From the NCBI GenBank assembly GCA_024636955.1, contig JAGXGB010000004.1, positions 1 through 64,000 of the forward strand: a stretch of DNA of 64,000 nt, in the 5' to 3' direction. Of this stretch, positions 43,364 to 53,100 are shown piece after piece; the stretch's first letter is position 1; each line of letters starts with the position of its first letter. This stretch comes from Bacteroidales bacterium (GTDB lineage: Bacteria; Bacteroidota; Bacteroidia; Bacteroidales; Lentimicrobiaceae). A model generated the notes under the pieces. The model had not been told where the DNA came from. It saw only the letters and a list, made by a program, of their open reading frames with translations, and did not search any database. The position numbers and the translations under genes are program-made.

Positions 43364-45796
43364 TTAATGAAGGAATACAATAGTTATGCCGGTTCCACCC
43401 CTGTCGGGTTTCTCATCTTCTAGTCTTAGCACTTCAGGGTTATCATTCAGGTATTCATGAACCATGTTTCTAAGAACCCCGTTCCCCTTTCCATGTAGTA
43501 TCTTAACTTCTTTCACCCTCAATAGTATTGCCTGGTCAATGTATTTTGCAAGGTCTTCTTTTGCCTCTTCAGGGCGTTTCCCCCTTAGGTCAATTGACAT
43601 CCTGAAATCTGCCATTTTGGCACTCAAGTCATTAATGATAGAACTGCTTTTTATCTGGAACAGTTTGCTTCCTTCATAAACTTTTATCTCAGCAGGAGTT
43701 GCAATGATCAACTTATCAACCGTGGTTTTTATTTTGAAGGAGCCAAACCACACCAGGGCCTTGCTTCCCCTAAGGTCGTCAATAATGCCTACAGCGTCCT
43801 GGCCTTCCATTTTAACGTAGGACCCTTTTCTGAGTGGAAGTGGTTCGCGATTTTTCCTTACAGGTCCAAGTTCTTCGATAACAACAGGCTGTTCCACATC
43901 CATGCTGTCTTTTTTAAGCAAGTCTATTGCTGCCTTCTGGAAATCATCACGAAGTTGTTTGGTTGCATCTTTCTTAGCCTGGTTTTCTTTTATATCCCTA
44001 ATGGTTTTCTCTATTAGTTTATTCGAGTCAGCCACTATTTGCTGAGCCCTTGATTTTGCATCTTTAATAACAGTGCTTTTCCTTGATTCGAGGTCATTTA
44101 GCAGTTTGTTATATTTATTGACCAATTCTGCAAGTGTTTCATCTGCAACTTTCAGTTCATCTATTTTCCTGGCCACTTGTTTTTTGTCTACATCCAATTG
44201 AGCAAGCTGTTTTTCAAAATCCAATTGACTGCTTCCAATCTTACTGGCAGCGTTTGCAACCACTTCTTCCGGGAACCCTATTTTATTGGCTATTTCAAAA
44301 GCAAATGAACTTCCCGGTTTACCGATGTTGAGCTTGAATAATGGCATCATAGCCCTGGTGTCGTATAGCATGGCTGCATTAAACAGTCCCTCATTGTCAC
44401 CTGCCAATAACTTTAAATTTGTATAATGGGTTGTAATTACCCCAAAGCTGCCTATTGAGTTTAGTTTCTGAAGACTAGCCTCAGCCATTGCACCACCAAG
44501 TTGAGGTTCAGTGCCTGCACCAAACTCATCAATCAAAAAGAGTGTCCTGTTGTCAGCATTTTCAAGGAAGTACTTAATATGAATCAAATGTGAACTATAT
44601 GTACTGAGGTCATTTTCCAATGATTGTTCATCGCCTATTTCAAGGAATATTTTCGAATAAATGCCTGCTTTTGAATCTTCACTTACCGGAATAAGCAAAC
44701 CACACTGCAGCATATACTGAAGTAATGCCACTGTTTTAAGGCAAACTGATTTACCACCGGCATTGGGGCCACTAATCACCATTATCCGCTTATCACTATC
44801 AAGTTTGATATCCTGGGCAACTATTGATTTACCTTGCTTCAATAAACTTTTATGCAGCAGAGGGTGAACTGCATTGCGCCATTCAGTTAGTGTATCCTTA
44901 TGTAGTTCAGGCTTGGTGGCTTGCAGATCGACAGCCAACAGTGCCTTTGCCCTTATGAAATCAATTTCACCAAGGAAACTATAAAAGCTTAGCAGCTCCT
45001 CAATATATGACCTTACAAAGTCAGTAAACGAAGTAAGAATATTGATGATCTCCTGCTTTTCCTCCACCTTGAAATTCTGGATTTCATTGTTCATTTCAAA
45101 AACTTCAGCGGGCTCAAGAAAAACTGTTTGCCCGGTAGCTGAAGTGTCATGCACGTATCCTTTTAGTTTTCTTTTATTACCAGCGGGAATGGGCAGAACC
45201 AGGCGTCCATTCCTTATAGTTAGTTCGGCATCATCGTTAACAATATTATCCTTGCGTGCCTGTCCCAAAATCTGGTTGATACGCCTGTCAATAGTTGAAA
45301 TCCTACTCTTTATCTCTTTGCGAATAGAGGATAGTCTTTCACTGGCATTGTCTCTAATCTCTCCTTTCTCATCTATTATTGAGCTTACCCTTTTTATGAT
45401 CTCTCTATCAGGCATACCAGGAGGCAGCAATTTCCTTAACTCGCCATATTTCTCAGTATCCAGGTATAGGATAAAGCCAATAATGGCTGTGATCGCTTCA
45501 AGCGAAAGCTTAAGCGCTCCCAGTGTATCAGCTTCCATGTATGTGCCTTTCACTCTTATCCGAATGAGTTCCTCACTGAGGTCATAATAATCCTGTTGTG
45601 GGAAACCAGGGACAAACTGGAGCACATACTTCATTTCGGCCGTCTGGCCTAGTTGTCGGTTTAGCGTTATAAAATCAGTGTTAAAGGAAATTGCATCAAC
45701 AAGGTCATGTGAGTAATTGACCAAACACCTTTGATGAAGAAAGTTGCGGATTACAGCAAAACCTGATTTGATTTCAAAGTTTGCAGGATATATCAT
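43364..45796 (-). CDS. mutS2: MutS2 family ATPase/endonuclease
   Basis: A MutS-like protein without the mismatch-recognition domain. It has the clamp and core regions (about 1-330), Walker A SGPNAGGKS, FLIDEFGAGTEPQLGGAMA (Walker B and signature), and a long coiled coil around 520-640. The C-terminal Smr nuclease domain (last ~80 residues) has DLRGKRPEEA and ILHGKGNGVLR. Known MutS2 proteins suppress recombination or split collided ribosomes. Its length of 810 residues is normal for the family. Confidence 0.95.
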   Translation of the reverse strand: MIYPANFEIKSGFAVIRNFLHQRCLVNYSHDLVDAISFNTDFITLNRQLGQTAEMKYVLQFVPGFPQQDYYDLSEELIRIRVKGTYMEADTLGALKLSLEAITAIIGFILYLDTEKYGELRKLLPPGMPDREIIKRVSSIIDEKGEIRDNASERLSSIRKEIKSRISTIDRRINQILGQARKDNIVNDDAELTIRNGRLVLPIPAGNKRKLKGYVHDTSATGQTVFLEPAEVFEMNNEIQNFKVEEKQEIINILTSFTDFVRSYIEELLSFYSFLGEIDFIRAKALLAVDLQATKPELHKDTLTEWRNAVHPLLHKSLLKQGKSIVAQDIKLDSDKRIMVISGPNAGGKSVCLKTVALLQYMLQCGLLIPVSEDSKAGIYSKIFLEIGDEQSLENDLSTYSSHLIHIKYFLENADNRTLFLIDEFGAGTEPQLGGAMAEASLQKLNSIGSFGVITTHYTNLKLLAGDNEGLFNAAMLYDTRAMMPLFKLNIGKPGSSFAFEIANKIGFPEEVVANAASKIGSSQLDFEKQLAQLDVDKKQVARKIDELKVADETLAELVNKYNKLLNDLESRKSTVIKDAKSRAQQIVADSNKLIEKTIRDIKENQAKKDATKQLRDDFQKAAIDLLKKDSMDVEQPVVIEELGPVRKNREPLPLRKGSYVKMEGQDAVGIIDDLRGSKALVWFGSFKIKTTVDKLIIATPAEIKVYEGSKLFQIKSSSIINDLSAKMADFRMSIDLRGKRPEEAKEDLAKYIDQAILLRVKEVKILHGKGNGVLRNMVHEYLNDNPEVLRLEDEKPDRGGTGITIVFLH

Positions 45797-45856
45797 CTAT
45801 AACGCCTTCTTTAAAAATTAGTTAAAGTTTATGAGAATGGATATGAGTATCAAAAA

Positions 45857-48800
45857 TTAAGCCAACTGCCTGATTATCACTTGATTCTTTGTCTTCTTCC
45901 TCTTGTAGATGAACACAGCAGTTCCCAGTATTAGTATAGAGATAAGGGAATAAAAGCCATAGGTTAAGATGGCACTACGAAACTTCATCGGACTATTATC
46001 ACCAATATTCACATAAGCAGCCCAGTAAAATGGATGTGACCTTAAAGGATCACCTTCATCAAGCAAGTCAAGCTTCGCTTGTCGCAATGCTTCATCCTTA
46101 GGCATTCCGTCTTCAAGGTACTCATAGAATTTACTTACTATCTCTGCACTTGATTCATCATCTACTGACCACATGGTCATTACAATACCCGGCACTCCGG
46201 CAAATATAAAACCTCTCGCGAGATTCATGATGCCTTCACCCTTAAGCAGTTTACCTGATCCTGTATTACAAGCACTCAACACTGCCAACCCTGCATTGAG
46301 ATCCATACTGAATAATTCATAAGTATTTAGCATGCCATCTTCAACACTATCGTTATTCTGGTAGAAAACAAGTTTTGATAACATTGGCTGACTATTGTTT
46401 ATAAGGGTATGCATGGCCAGGTGCAGTACATTGTATTCACCCACTTCTTCCTTAAACTTAGCCTCAGTAGCTGATTTACCTTGGATTTTTTTTGCAAACA
46501 TACTGTTTTTTATACCTTTCATTTCCTTTTCGACTCCCGGAATGGGAAGCAGATATACCTGATTGCCATTTTCATCTGTAAAGGTTGTTCTGTCTGTAGC
46601 AGTTAGGTTGTCATAGGATGGAGCCATAGCAAGGAAGTTTTTTGAAGCCTTGCGTTCTCTCTTCTGGAAACCTGAGAACTGAAGTATTGCTGAGGTGCTG
46701 TAACTGATTATTTTGTCTTTAATAAGATAAGAGAGCCTCCTGTAATCCATTATATTAGTATCGGGCATTCTAGTTAGTAACATATCGAATGATACATAGC
46801 CAATTTCACCGTCTGGTATAATGATCAATTTCTTTTCATTAAATGATTCAGTTACCGGGCTAACCAGGTTTTTGTATAGATCGTATGCTGAAAGTGAATA
46901 ATTAACATAATCCCTATCAGTTGTACTGAACATCGAATTATTGTTAGTGGCCGATACTATAGTTTGAATATTCTTGAAAAAGGACGAATCAATTGGCTGA
47001 GTATACACTTTAAACAACTTATTACTAATGGCAAATGTATATAGGACTGTATCGTTCAGCATGTACTCAATAAGCACATTATCATCTCCCAAAGCTGTTT
47101 GAATATCGCTAATACTAACTGTAGGTTCTGTGTACTTCAACTTATAATATTCAGGATAATTGGATTCAAGGAAATCAGTTAAACTGTCATATCGTACAGT
47201 GAATTCAAACACCCGTGATTTCCAATTACTGATCATGCCTTCATCAGGAGCAGCCTTTTGTTGTTCCTCGTAAATAAACCTTCTAAAGGACGAGATATTC
47301 AATTTAAGCTGTTTTTCAAGAGTTAGGATGTTATTTGGTATTTTCCCGAAATGCTGAGCCTCAATATCATGCATTGAATTTATAAGTACAGCTGATTTGC
47401 TCTTATCTGAATATTGAAATGCTTCAGCCAGATAAAGTTGGTCATTTGTAATTTCAAACAGCTTTATTGCAACTGAAACTGTTTTCTGAAACGTTGATTT
47501 AGCCTCGCCAGAGATCAATAATTTACTTTCTTCATCCTGATAAGTTGATCTAAGTTTATCAAGCACCTTGACAGCAAGCTTATAGGTTTCAAGGCTCTGT
47601 ACCAGGTTGTTCCTTTCGCCGGTAATTGCCAGTGCCTGCGCTTTCCCGCTCAACGCATTAACCAGGTATCTGTCAGCCTCAGTATTTTCAATTACTGGAT
47701 TTACTGCAATGTTTAGATTATTAAAATCTTCAGTAATTGCAATTATAGCTTTCTGATAGTAGGCAAGTGCCCTGTCAATTTCACTCTGCATGTAGTAATA
47801 GTTTCCTATATGCGTATAGTTGTTCGAAACCTCCCGGCTCTTCTCGCCATAATGTTTTTTACTGATTGCCAGTGCTTTGTTAAAATAATCTATCTCATTA
47901 TTCCTGAGAGGATCATAAAGCAGAAAGTACCCATACCTGGTGTACAGCAGCCCTTTTTCCGGGTGATCAGGAGGAAGGAATTTTTCAGCAAGGTTAAGTG
48001 CTTTTAAAAAATATTCATCTGCTTTGGTTTTATCGTTCAATGAATTGTACAAACTTGCCAGGTTACTATAAGTCTTTATGAGTGAAGGATTATCAGTATC
48101 CTCCGGTATGCTGGATAAATAAGATGTCAATGCATTATTATAATCTCTTTTTTTCTCATAAACATAACCTATATTCATGTTGAGTGAAAGAATCTGGGGA
48201 TGTTTTTTATCAAATGACTCCTCAGCAAGTGCCAGCGCCCTATTGAAATATATAAGGGCTTTTTCGTAATCTGCCACATGCACATAAGTTTGACCTTTAT
48301 TTGAATAGATATAAATAAAGTAAGGGTGACCCGGCTCTGCCTTTCTTACCAGGATCTCTTCAGCCTTATTGTAATACTCAAGTGCTTCAGAATCTTTATT
48401 CAGCAATGCTTTTAACCTTCCAACATTTAAATTTATCATTGAAAGTTCTGGGTCATTTGGTTTTAGGACCTTTTCATGAATACGCAGGGAAGTGGTAAAG
48501 GCCTCTTCGGCCTTTTCATATTCACCTTTCTGGGCATTGATTATACCAATATTCTGAAGTATCATTGCCATATCGGCATCTTCAGGGTTATTCCGTCTGA
48601 GAGCAAGGTTCCTGGCAAGGGTATAGTTCTTTAAAGCATTTTCGTAATCGCCTTTATAAAAGAATGCTATACCGAGCAGGTTATAAGTATTTGACATGGA
48701 GGTGTCATTTGCTCCGTATAGCTTAGTTTTATATCTGATACTCAGATTTAAAACTGATACAGCACTGTCGAAATAACCTTTATTATTCAGCAGCAATCCT

Positions 48801-49204
48801 TTCTTATGAAGTACATCTGCCAGGAATTTATGCTCGTCAGTATTTTTAGGGTCAATAATTGTGATAGCTTTTTCTACTATCAGCATCGCTTCATCTATAT
48901 CACCCTGTATCCTTTTAAGGTCAGTAATCTTTAAGAGGGCAGATATAAGTTCCTCCTTATTTCCTTGTTTCTCAAAATCATCAGCCGCCTTCTTATAATA
49001 GGTATATGCACTGTCATAATTCTCTTTCTGAACCAATGTATCACCTTTAACAAGGTCACTTAAGTTTGATTGAGCTGCGGCATTATTCTCCTTAACTGTT
49101 TCTTTTGGTGATTGAGGCTTACAACCAAAAGTCAGTAGCACTGAAACTGTTAAAATCTGCACCCAAAGTGCCGCTGATGATGTACGGCTATTGAGGTAAA
49201 TCAT
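45857..49204 (-). CDS. TPR-CHAT lipoprotein (caspase-like protease, probable periplasmic)
   Basis: A 1115-residue protein. The N-terminus has a lipobox-like LTFGC (Cys28), so it is likely lipidated. Residues ~55-480 are tetratricopeptide repeats (pattern A-x-Y-x-x-AL-YYNKA, many with kinesin-light-chain-like HP/NDP spacing such as GANDTSMSNTYNLLGI). The C-terminal CHAT domain (~790-1065) carries the caspase-like dyad His932 (in NVLHLAMH) and Cys979 (in VLSACNTGSG), plus the GIVMTMWSVDD block. A membrane helix (~1078-1100) and a basic tail follow. With a lipidated N-terminus and a C-terminal anchor, both enzyme and repeats would face the periplasm. The substrate is unknown. Confidence 0.85.
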   Translation of the reverse strand: MIYLNSRTSSAALWVQILTVSVLLTFGCKPQSPKETVKENNAAAQSNLSDLVKGDTLVQKENYDSAYTYYKKAADDFEKQGNKEELISALLKITDLKRIQGDIDEAMLIVEKAITIIDPKNTDEHKFLADVLHKKGLLLNNKGYFDSAVSVLNLSIRYKTKLYGANDTSMSNTYNLLGIAFFYKGDYENALKNYTLARNLALRRNNPEDADMAMILQNIGIINAQKGEYEKAEEAFTTSLRIHEKVLKPNDPELSMINLNVGRLKALLNKDSEALEYYNKAEEILVRKAEPGHPYFIYIYSNKGQTYVHVADYEKALIYFNRALALAEESFDKKHPQILSLNMNIGYVYEKKRDYNNALTSYLSSIPEDTDNPSLIKTYSNLASLYNSLNDKTKADEYFLKALNLAEKFLPPDHPEKGLLYTRYGYFLLYDPLRNNEIDYFNKALAISKKHYGEKSREVSNNYTHIGNYYYMQSEIDRALAYYQKAIIAITEDFNNLNIAVNPVIENTEADRYLVNALSGKAQALAITGERNNLVQSLETYKLAVKVLDKLRSTYQDEESKLLISGEAKSTFQKTVSVAIKLFEITNDQLYLAEAFQYSDKSKSAVLINSMHDIEAQHFGKIPNNILTLEKQLKLNISSFRRFIYEEQQKAAPDEGMISNWKSRVFEFTVRYDSLTDFLESNYPEYYKLKYTEPTVSISDIQTALGDDNVLIEYMLNDTVLYTFAISNKLFKVYTQPIDSSFFKNIQTIVSATNNNSMFSTTDRDYVNYSLSAYDLYKNLVSPVTESFNEKKLIIIPDGEIGYVSFDMLLTRMPDTNIMDYRRLSYLIKDKIISYSTSAILQFSGFQKRERKASKNFLAMAPSYDNLTATDRTTFTDENGNQVYLLPIPGVEKEMKGIKNSMFAKKIQGKSATEAKFKEEVGEYNVLHLAMHTLINNSQPMLSKLVFYQNNDSVEDGMLNTYELFSMDLNAGLAVLSACNTGSGKLLKGEGIMNLARGFIFAGVPGIVMTMWSVDDESSAEIVSKFYEYLEDGMPKDEALRQAKLDLLDEGDPLRSHPFYWAAYVNIGDNSPMKFRSAILTYGFYSLISILILGTAVFIYKRKKTKNQVIIRQLA

Positions 49205-49270
49205 TGAATGTTTATCTTAGAATCTGATACAAAATTAAATTATTAATTTTACAAAAGGATAAACAATCAA

Positions 49271-49295
49271 AAAAGGGGCTAAAATAGCCCCTTTT
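49271..49295 (-). terminator. Rho-independent terminator
   Basis: AAAAGGGGCTA and TAGCCCCTTTT form an 11-bp stem with a 3-nt loop. On the minus strand it is followed by a run of T, so it ends the gene at 49316. Confidence 0.88.
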
Positions 49296-49315
49296 CTTAA
49301 AAGTGTGTCAACTGT

Positions 49316-50518
49316 TTAGTGAACCACTATGAGGCGTTTTGCTTCGTTAATATTCACATTTCCATTAGTTGTAAGGCTGTAAAAATATACACCTTCGCGT
49401 AGGTCATTAACAGGAATAACAATTGAATGCTGACCTGCAGTCATTTCTTCGTTAAGTATAGTCTTGACCAGTTTTCCGTTTAAGCTAAATACATTAAGCA
49501 TTGCTTTAGTATCAGCCGGAAGGTTAAAATAAACGGTTGTTTGATTGTTTGCAGGATTTGGATAGCAATGACTAAGGTTATCACTACCGGTTATTGACAA
49601 GTAAGGAACCTTGAATTCAGGTCTGAACACCTCACCGTTTGATACAAAATGGCTCTTACTGTTAACCTTAAACCTAATATCGCCACCATTATAATTCTTA
49701 TCTGTGCTACCATTGATAGTAACAACTGGTTTTGACGGGTCAAATAAAACCGTTTCATTTGCCCAGGTTATAACAATCTGGTTATTCTCAATTCGCAGGT
49801 TATTGAAATTACCTACCTGTGATGTAATGTCTTTAACATTAACTGTTGTAGGATAGTCAATAACCAATCCCATAGCACTTGCACTTATTAAGTCATTGGC
49901 AAATATTTCAATGCTGAAATTGCTTGAGAAAGTTTTTGCGAAATAATTAACCTGGGCAACAATCTCATTTCTTCCGGTTGGAACGAATGTACCGTTAACG
50001 TCACCTGAGCTTGAACCGCCCATTGTAGGTACTTCAGTTTTGGTACCAGTGTGTATAACTTGCTGAAGTGCTCCAAAAACCCATTCAGGGTTAAAACCGA
50101 ACGCCCATCTCTGATCAAAAACAACAAGATCATTAGTATCAATTGTATTGTCAGAATAGAGGTCAGCAGCAAGTTTCTCAATAGGAGTGTAATCAGACCC
50201 AGCAATAATCTGTTCTATCCTTGCACGATCAGTTAACTCAACACCACCGGCTTCAATGGGAGTTGTCTGAGCTTGTACATAATAAGTACCGTAAGGTACA
50301 TTAGGGAATATGTACTTTCCATTAAAATTGGTAGTAGTCTGAGCCCTAATAGTGCTCATATCCTCATTCAGCAATAATACTGTAACTGACGGGATTGGAT
50401 TTAATAGATCTCCATGATAAGTTACAGTGCCTTTGATAGGCTGATCTGCAAACAATTGGCTACTTAGCAAAAGTAAGGCTAGAGTAGCGATGATCAAATG
50501 AGTAGTTCTTTTTTTCAT
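49316..50518 (-). CDS. T9SS-secreted protein with carboxypeptidase-like and dockerin-like segments
   Basis: Signal peptide 1-24 (LLLLSSQLFADQ). Residues ~27-90 form a carboxypeptidase-regulatory-like sandwich (IKGTVTYHGDLLNPIPSVTV). At about 95-145 there is a dockerin-like pair of helices with one calcium-type loop: VELTDRARIEQIIAG and ADLYSDNTIDTNDLVVFDQRW. The middle part (~190-305) resembles a cohesin- or NPCBM-like sandwich (VDYPTTVNVKDITSQVGNFNN). The last ~75 residues (CYPNPANNQTTVYFNLPAD ... GVYFYSLTTNGNVNINEAKRLIVVH) are a type A sorting domain. It may bind a matching cohesin-like partner on the surface; none is seen nearby. Confidence 0.8.
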   Translation of the reverse strand: MKKRTTHLIIATLALLLLSSQLFADQPIKGTVTYHGDLLNPIPSVTVLLLNEDMSTIRAQTTTNFNGKYIFPNVPYGTYYVQAQTTPIEAGGVELTDRARIEQIIAGSDYTPIEKLAADLYSDNTIDTNDLVVFDQRWAFGFNPEWVFGALQQVIHTGTKTEVPTMGGSSSGDVNGTFVPTGRNEIVAQVNYFAKTFSSNFSIEIFANDLISASAMGLVIDYPTTVNVKDITSQVGNFNNLRIENNQIVITWANETVLFDPSKPVVTINGSTDKNYNGGDIRFKVNSKSHFVSNGEVFRPEFKVPYLSITGSDNLSHCYPNPANNQTTVYFNLPADTKAMLNVFSLNGKLVKTILNEEMTAGQHSIVIPVNDLREGVYFYSLTTNGNVNINEAKRLIVVH

Positions 50519-50916
50519 TGGTTAAGGGGTTTGGGATTAAGTATTTTCTTTTATTTTGTTAAATATAAGAAGTTAGTTACTTTTGTCATGTTGAGATTGA
50601 GGACCAATTATGCTTACAACTCTATGTGTTATTATTTTCGTCTCAAATATACTGATTAATTTTGATCCTGCAAATGATGCCTCTGGTTGAACAGAGAGAG
50701 ACACCTTTACGTCAATTAATCGTTTTAGCGGGTAAAGGTAATACCAAATTTGACATATTTGATGCATTTATTTGAAAAAAAAATATAATCGGCTGATAAA
50801 CACCATATTACATAATTGAATAATTTATTAAATACTGAAGCAGAGTGATTTAGGGAAATTGTTTTTTTTGAACTGCTGTATTACCTTTTGATAAAAAACG
50901 GATAAAGTAACGAACT
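50519..50916. other. 398-bp divergent intergenic region
   Basis: AT-rich and without a convincing gene. One -7-like TACTTTTG is at 50578-50585 on the plus strand. The near-repeat ACCAAATTTGACATATTTG (about 50742-50760) has weak symmetry. No tRNA, strong hairpin or known RNA was recognised. It should contain the promoters of the flanking divergent genes. Confidence 0.35.
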
Positions 50917-51498
50917 ATGATTCATTATTCTGATGAGGCGATCATTGAAGGGCTTAGACTCAGAAGTGATTATATCATCAAATACATCTATCAGGAATTG
51001 TTCCCCATGATATTGTTTTTGGTAACCAAAAACACTGGAAGTGAGGAAGATGCTGAAGATATTTTTCAAGACAGTCTTATAATTGTCTTTAAAAAGATCA
51101 AGGCAAATGATTTTGAATTGAGTTGTTCTTTCCGTACGTATATTTATTCAGTCAGCAGGAACCTCTGGTTACAAAAACTTAGCAAACGCAAGCAATTTTC
51201 CAGGGAATTCAGTGATGTTGAAACATATATTTCTATGACTGACTATGCATTAACGGAGAAGAATCAGGATGATGTTGAAAAGTTCAGACTATACCAGCAG
51301 CATTTTTTAACGCTGGGCGAAGATTGCCAGAAAGTGCTTATGCTCTTCATGAAGAAAGTATCATTGAGAGAAATTGCTACTGAAATGGGATTTAAGACTG
51401 AAAAATACGCGAAAACAAGAAAATACCTATGTAAGGAAGAATTAAAAAAGAGAATTATCAATGATCCGAAGTGCCAAAAATTCCTGTCCGATGACTAG
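50917..51498 (+). CDS. ECF RNA polymerase sigma factor
   Basis: A 193-residue ECF sigma. Region 2 spans ~20-85 with SEEDAEDIFQDSLIIVFKKI (core binding and -10 recognition) and the aromatic FRTYIYSVSRNLWLQKL. Region 4 is ~130-180 with DCQKVLMLFMKKVSLREIATEMGF. The next gene overlaps its stop codon and encodes a membrane protein of anti-sigma type, so sigma release is probably controlled from the envelope. Confidence 0.88.
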   Translation: MIHYSDEAIIEGLRLRSDYIIKYIYQELFPMILFLVTKNTGSEEDAEDIFQDSLIIVFKKIKANDFELSCSFRTYIYSVSRNLWLQKLSKRKQFSREFSDVETYISMTDYALTEKNQDDVEKFRLYQQHFLTLGEDCQKVLMLFMKKVSLREIATEMGFKTEKYAKTRKYLCKEELKKRIINDPKCQKFLSDD

Positions 51499-52246
51499 AA
51501 AACTCAAGTATTCCCAGCTTATCGAAAGATTTATTGCAGGGGAAATGAATGAGGATGAACTCCGATGGTTTAGTAATGAGCTTCAGCTTAATACTGAACT
51601 GTCGATTGAGCTTAAGCTGGACAAGGACCTCGACAAAGTCTTATTAAACGAAGATGTAATTGAGTTCCGACGAAAGCTTTTAAGTATTTACGATGAGAAG
51701 AAACAATCAGCTCCAAAGGTTGTAAGATTGCAAGCACGCAAGTGGCAGTTAGCTGCCGCAGCCGCAATTGCTGTTCTTATGATTACCGGTGGCGCTCTTT
51801 TGTTTACTCAGCAACGCTCCTACACGCCTGAAAAACTATTCAGTATGTACTATGATTCAGACAGATCCATTGAACTTACACGTTCTGGAAACGCTAATAT
51901 CGTAGAGGCTGTTTTGAAATTTCAACAGAAAGATTTTCAGGGTGCTTCCCTGCTATTTGCTGAAATACTTGACAGGGACAGCTCTAATATGGCAGTCTGG
52001 TTTTATAACGGAATTTCTTATATCGAAACTGATAGAATTGATGATGCTTCCAAAGCATTTAAATTTATCATTGACGATAAGAAAAACCTTTATGGAGAAC
52101 ATGCAGAATGGTACTTGGGATTGTGTTATCTTAAAAACGAGCAAATTGATTTTGCCGTAAACCAATTCAGAAAAATAGCAGTCGACCCGAATAATTACCA
52201 TAAAGAAGAAGCTGAAAGGGTTCTGGATAAACTGGGCCGACAGTAA
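51491..52246 (+). CDS. Membrane anti-sigma-like protein with periplasmic TPR repeats
   Basis: The Met at 51491 (MTRKLKYSQLI) overlaps the sigma stop by 8 bp and is the better start. Residues 1-~70 are a cytoplasmic helical segment (LIERFIAGEMNEDELRWFSNEL) like the sigma-binding end of such proteins. One membrane helix follows (~81-100, LAAAAAIAVLMITGGALLF). The periplasmic part (~115-250) has TPR-like repeats (AVLKFQQKDFQGASLLFAEIL, AVWFYNGISYIETDRIDDAS, AEWYLGLCYLKNEQIDFAVN). It probably holds the sigma factor until a signal is sensed. No zinc motif is present. Confidence 0.75.
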   Translation: MTRKLKYSQLIERFIAGEMNEDELRWFSNELQLNTELSIELKLDKDLDKVLLNEDVIEFRRKLLSIYDEKKQSAPKVVRLQARKWQLAAAAAIAVLMITGGALLFTQQRSYTPEKLFSMYYDSDRSIELTRSGNANIVEAVLKFQQKDFQGASLLFAEILDRDSSNMAVWFYNGISYIETDRIDDASKAFKFIIDDKKNLYGEHAEWYLGLCYLKNEQIDFAVNQFRKIAVDPNNYHKEEAERVLDKLGRQ

Positions 52247-52281
52247 CAACCCCCACTACTGGATCATTGATATCATAAAAG

Positions 52282-52305
52282 AAACCGGATTTTCCGGTTT
52301 TTTTT
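52282..52305 (+). terminator. Rho-independent terminator after the sigma/anti-sigma pair
   Basis: AAACCGGA and TCCGGTTT form an 8-bp stem with a 3-nt loop followed by TTTTT. It separates the sigma pair from the polyphosphate operon. Confidence 0.85.
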
Positions 52306-52387
52306 ATGTCTTCGCTGCTCCATTTATTCTTATTTTGCATCCCGGTAACCTTATTCATCCATATTCTGTTTAATCTCATAAAACCGC

Positions 52388-53083
52388 ATGTCAAAAAATA
52401 TCGCTTATATTCTTCTCTTTTTACTAGTGCCTATAGTGGGATTTGCACAGGACGATTCCTTCCGCACCTGGACAAGTGTTGGTGTTAAAAAGAGCCTTAA
52501 TAATTGGGAGCTCAGCACTGAAGCTGAGATCAGAAAAGCAGGATTCTATGAAAAAACATTGCGTTCAAGTATTGGATTTGCTGCCTATTACGATGTATCA
52601 AAAGTAATTGAAGTCGGTCCGGCATATACGCTGATCCAGTTTTATGATAGCAAGTACGATGATTACCAAATGCGTCACAGATTTGATTTCACTGTTACCG
52701 GTAAACATGAGATCAAACGATTCACTATAAGACTACGTGAACAAATAGAATATACAAATAAAGATGAGAGTGATAGAATTAGAGACAATGGAACAATTGA
52801 TACATATAGGATTAATCCTGAGCTACTCTGGCGTAACCGACTCAAGATAAGTTACAACGTAAAGGGTATACCGCTCACGCCTTCTTTAGCAGCCGAATCA
52901 TTCTATCAACTCAATAATCCTGACGGAAATATTTTTGAAAAGTTCCGTTATACTATGTCATTATCTTATAAAGTTGCTAAACAACATGAGTTTCAGTTGT
53001 TTAGTATTATAAACCAGGACCGTGCCGACCCTAATTCACAAACTGAATATGTGCTCGGACTGGGTTATACATTCGACTTTTAA
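52388..53083 (+). CDS. DUF2490-like outer-membrane protein
   Basis: After a signal peptide (cut after GFAQ, ~21), the whole chain is beta-rich with alternating hydrophobic strands (FRTWTSVGVKKSLNNWELSTEAEIRKAG ... EFQLFSIINQDRADPNSQTEYVLGLGYTFDF). It ends in Phe, as expected for an outer-membrane barrel. The pattern agrees with DUF2490 proteins. It is first gene of a four-gene unit with a lipoprotein, a VTC-type polyphosphate polymerase and a DUF4956 membrane protein, so it may be the outer-membrane part of that system. Confidence 0.75.
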   Translation: MSKNIAYILLFLLVPIVGFAQDDSFRTWTSVGVKKSLNNWELSTEAEIRKAGFYEKTLRSSIGFAAYYDVSKVIEVGPAYTLIQFYDSKYDDYQMRHRFDFTVTGKHEIKRFTIRLREQIEYTNKDESDRIRDNGTIDTYRINPELLWRNRLKISYNVKGIPLTPSLAAESFYQLNNPDGNIFEKFRYTMSLSYKVAKQHEFQLFSIINQDRADPNSQTEYVLGLGYTFDF

Positions 53084-53100
53084 AGACTCCCATAGCTAAA

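Noticed and set aside
45042..45587. 181-codon plus-strand reading frame antisense to mutS2
   Set aside because: Low-complexity serine/leucine-rich text typical of the reverse complement of a coiled-coil gene; mutS2 is well conserved on the other strand.
50573..50767. 64-codon reading frame in the divergent gap before the ECF sigma gene
   Set aside because: No motif, no promoter logic and low complexity; treated as non-coding.
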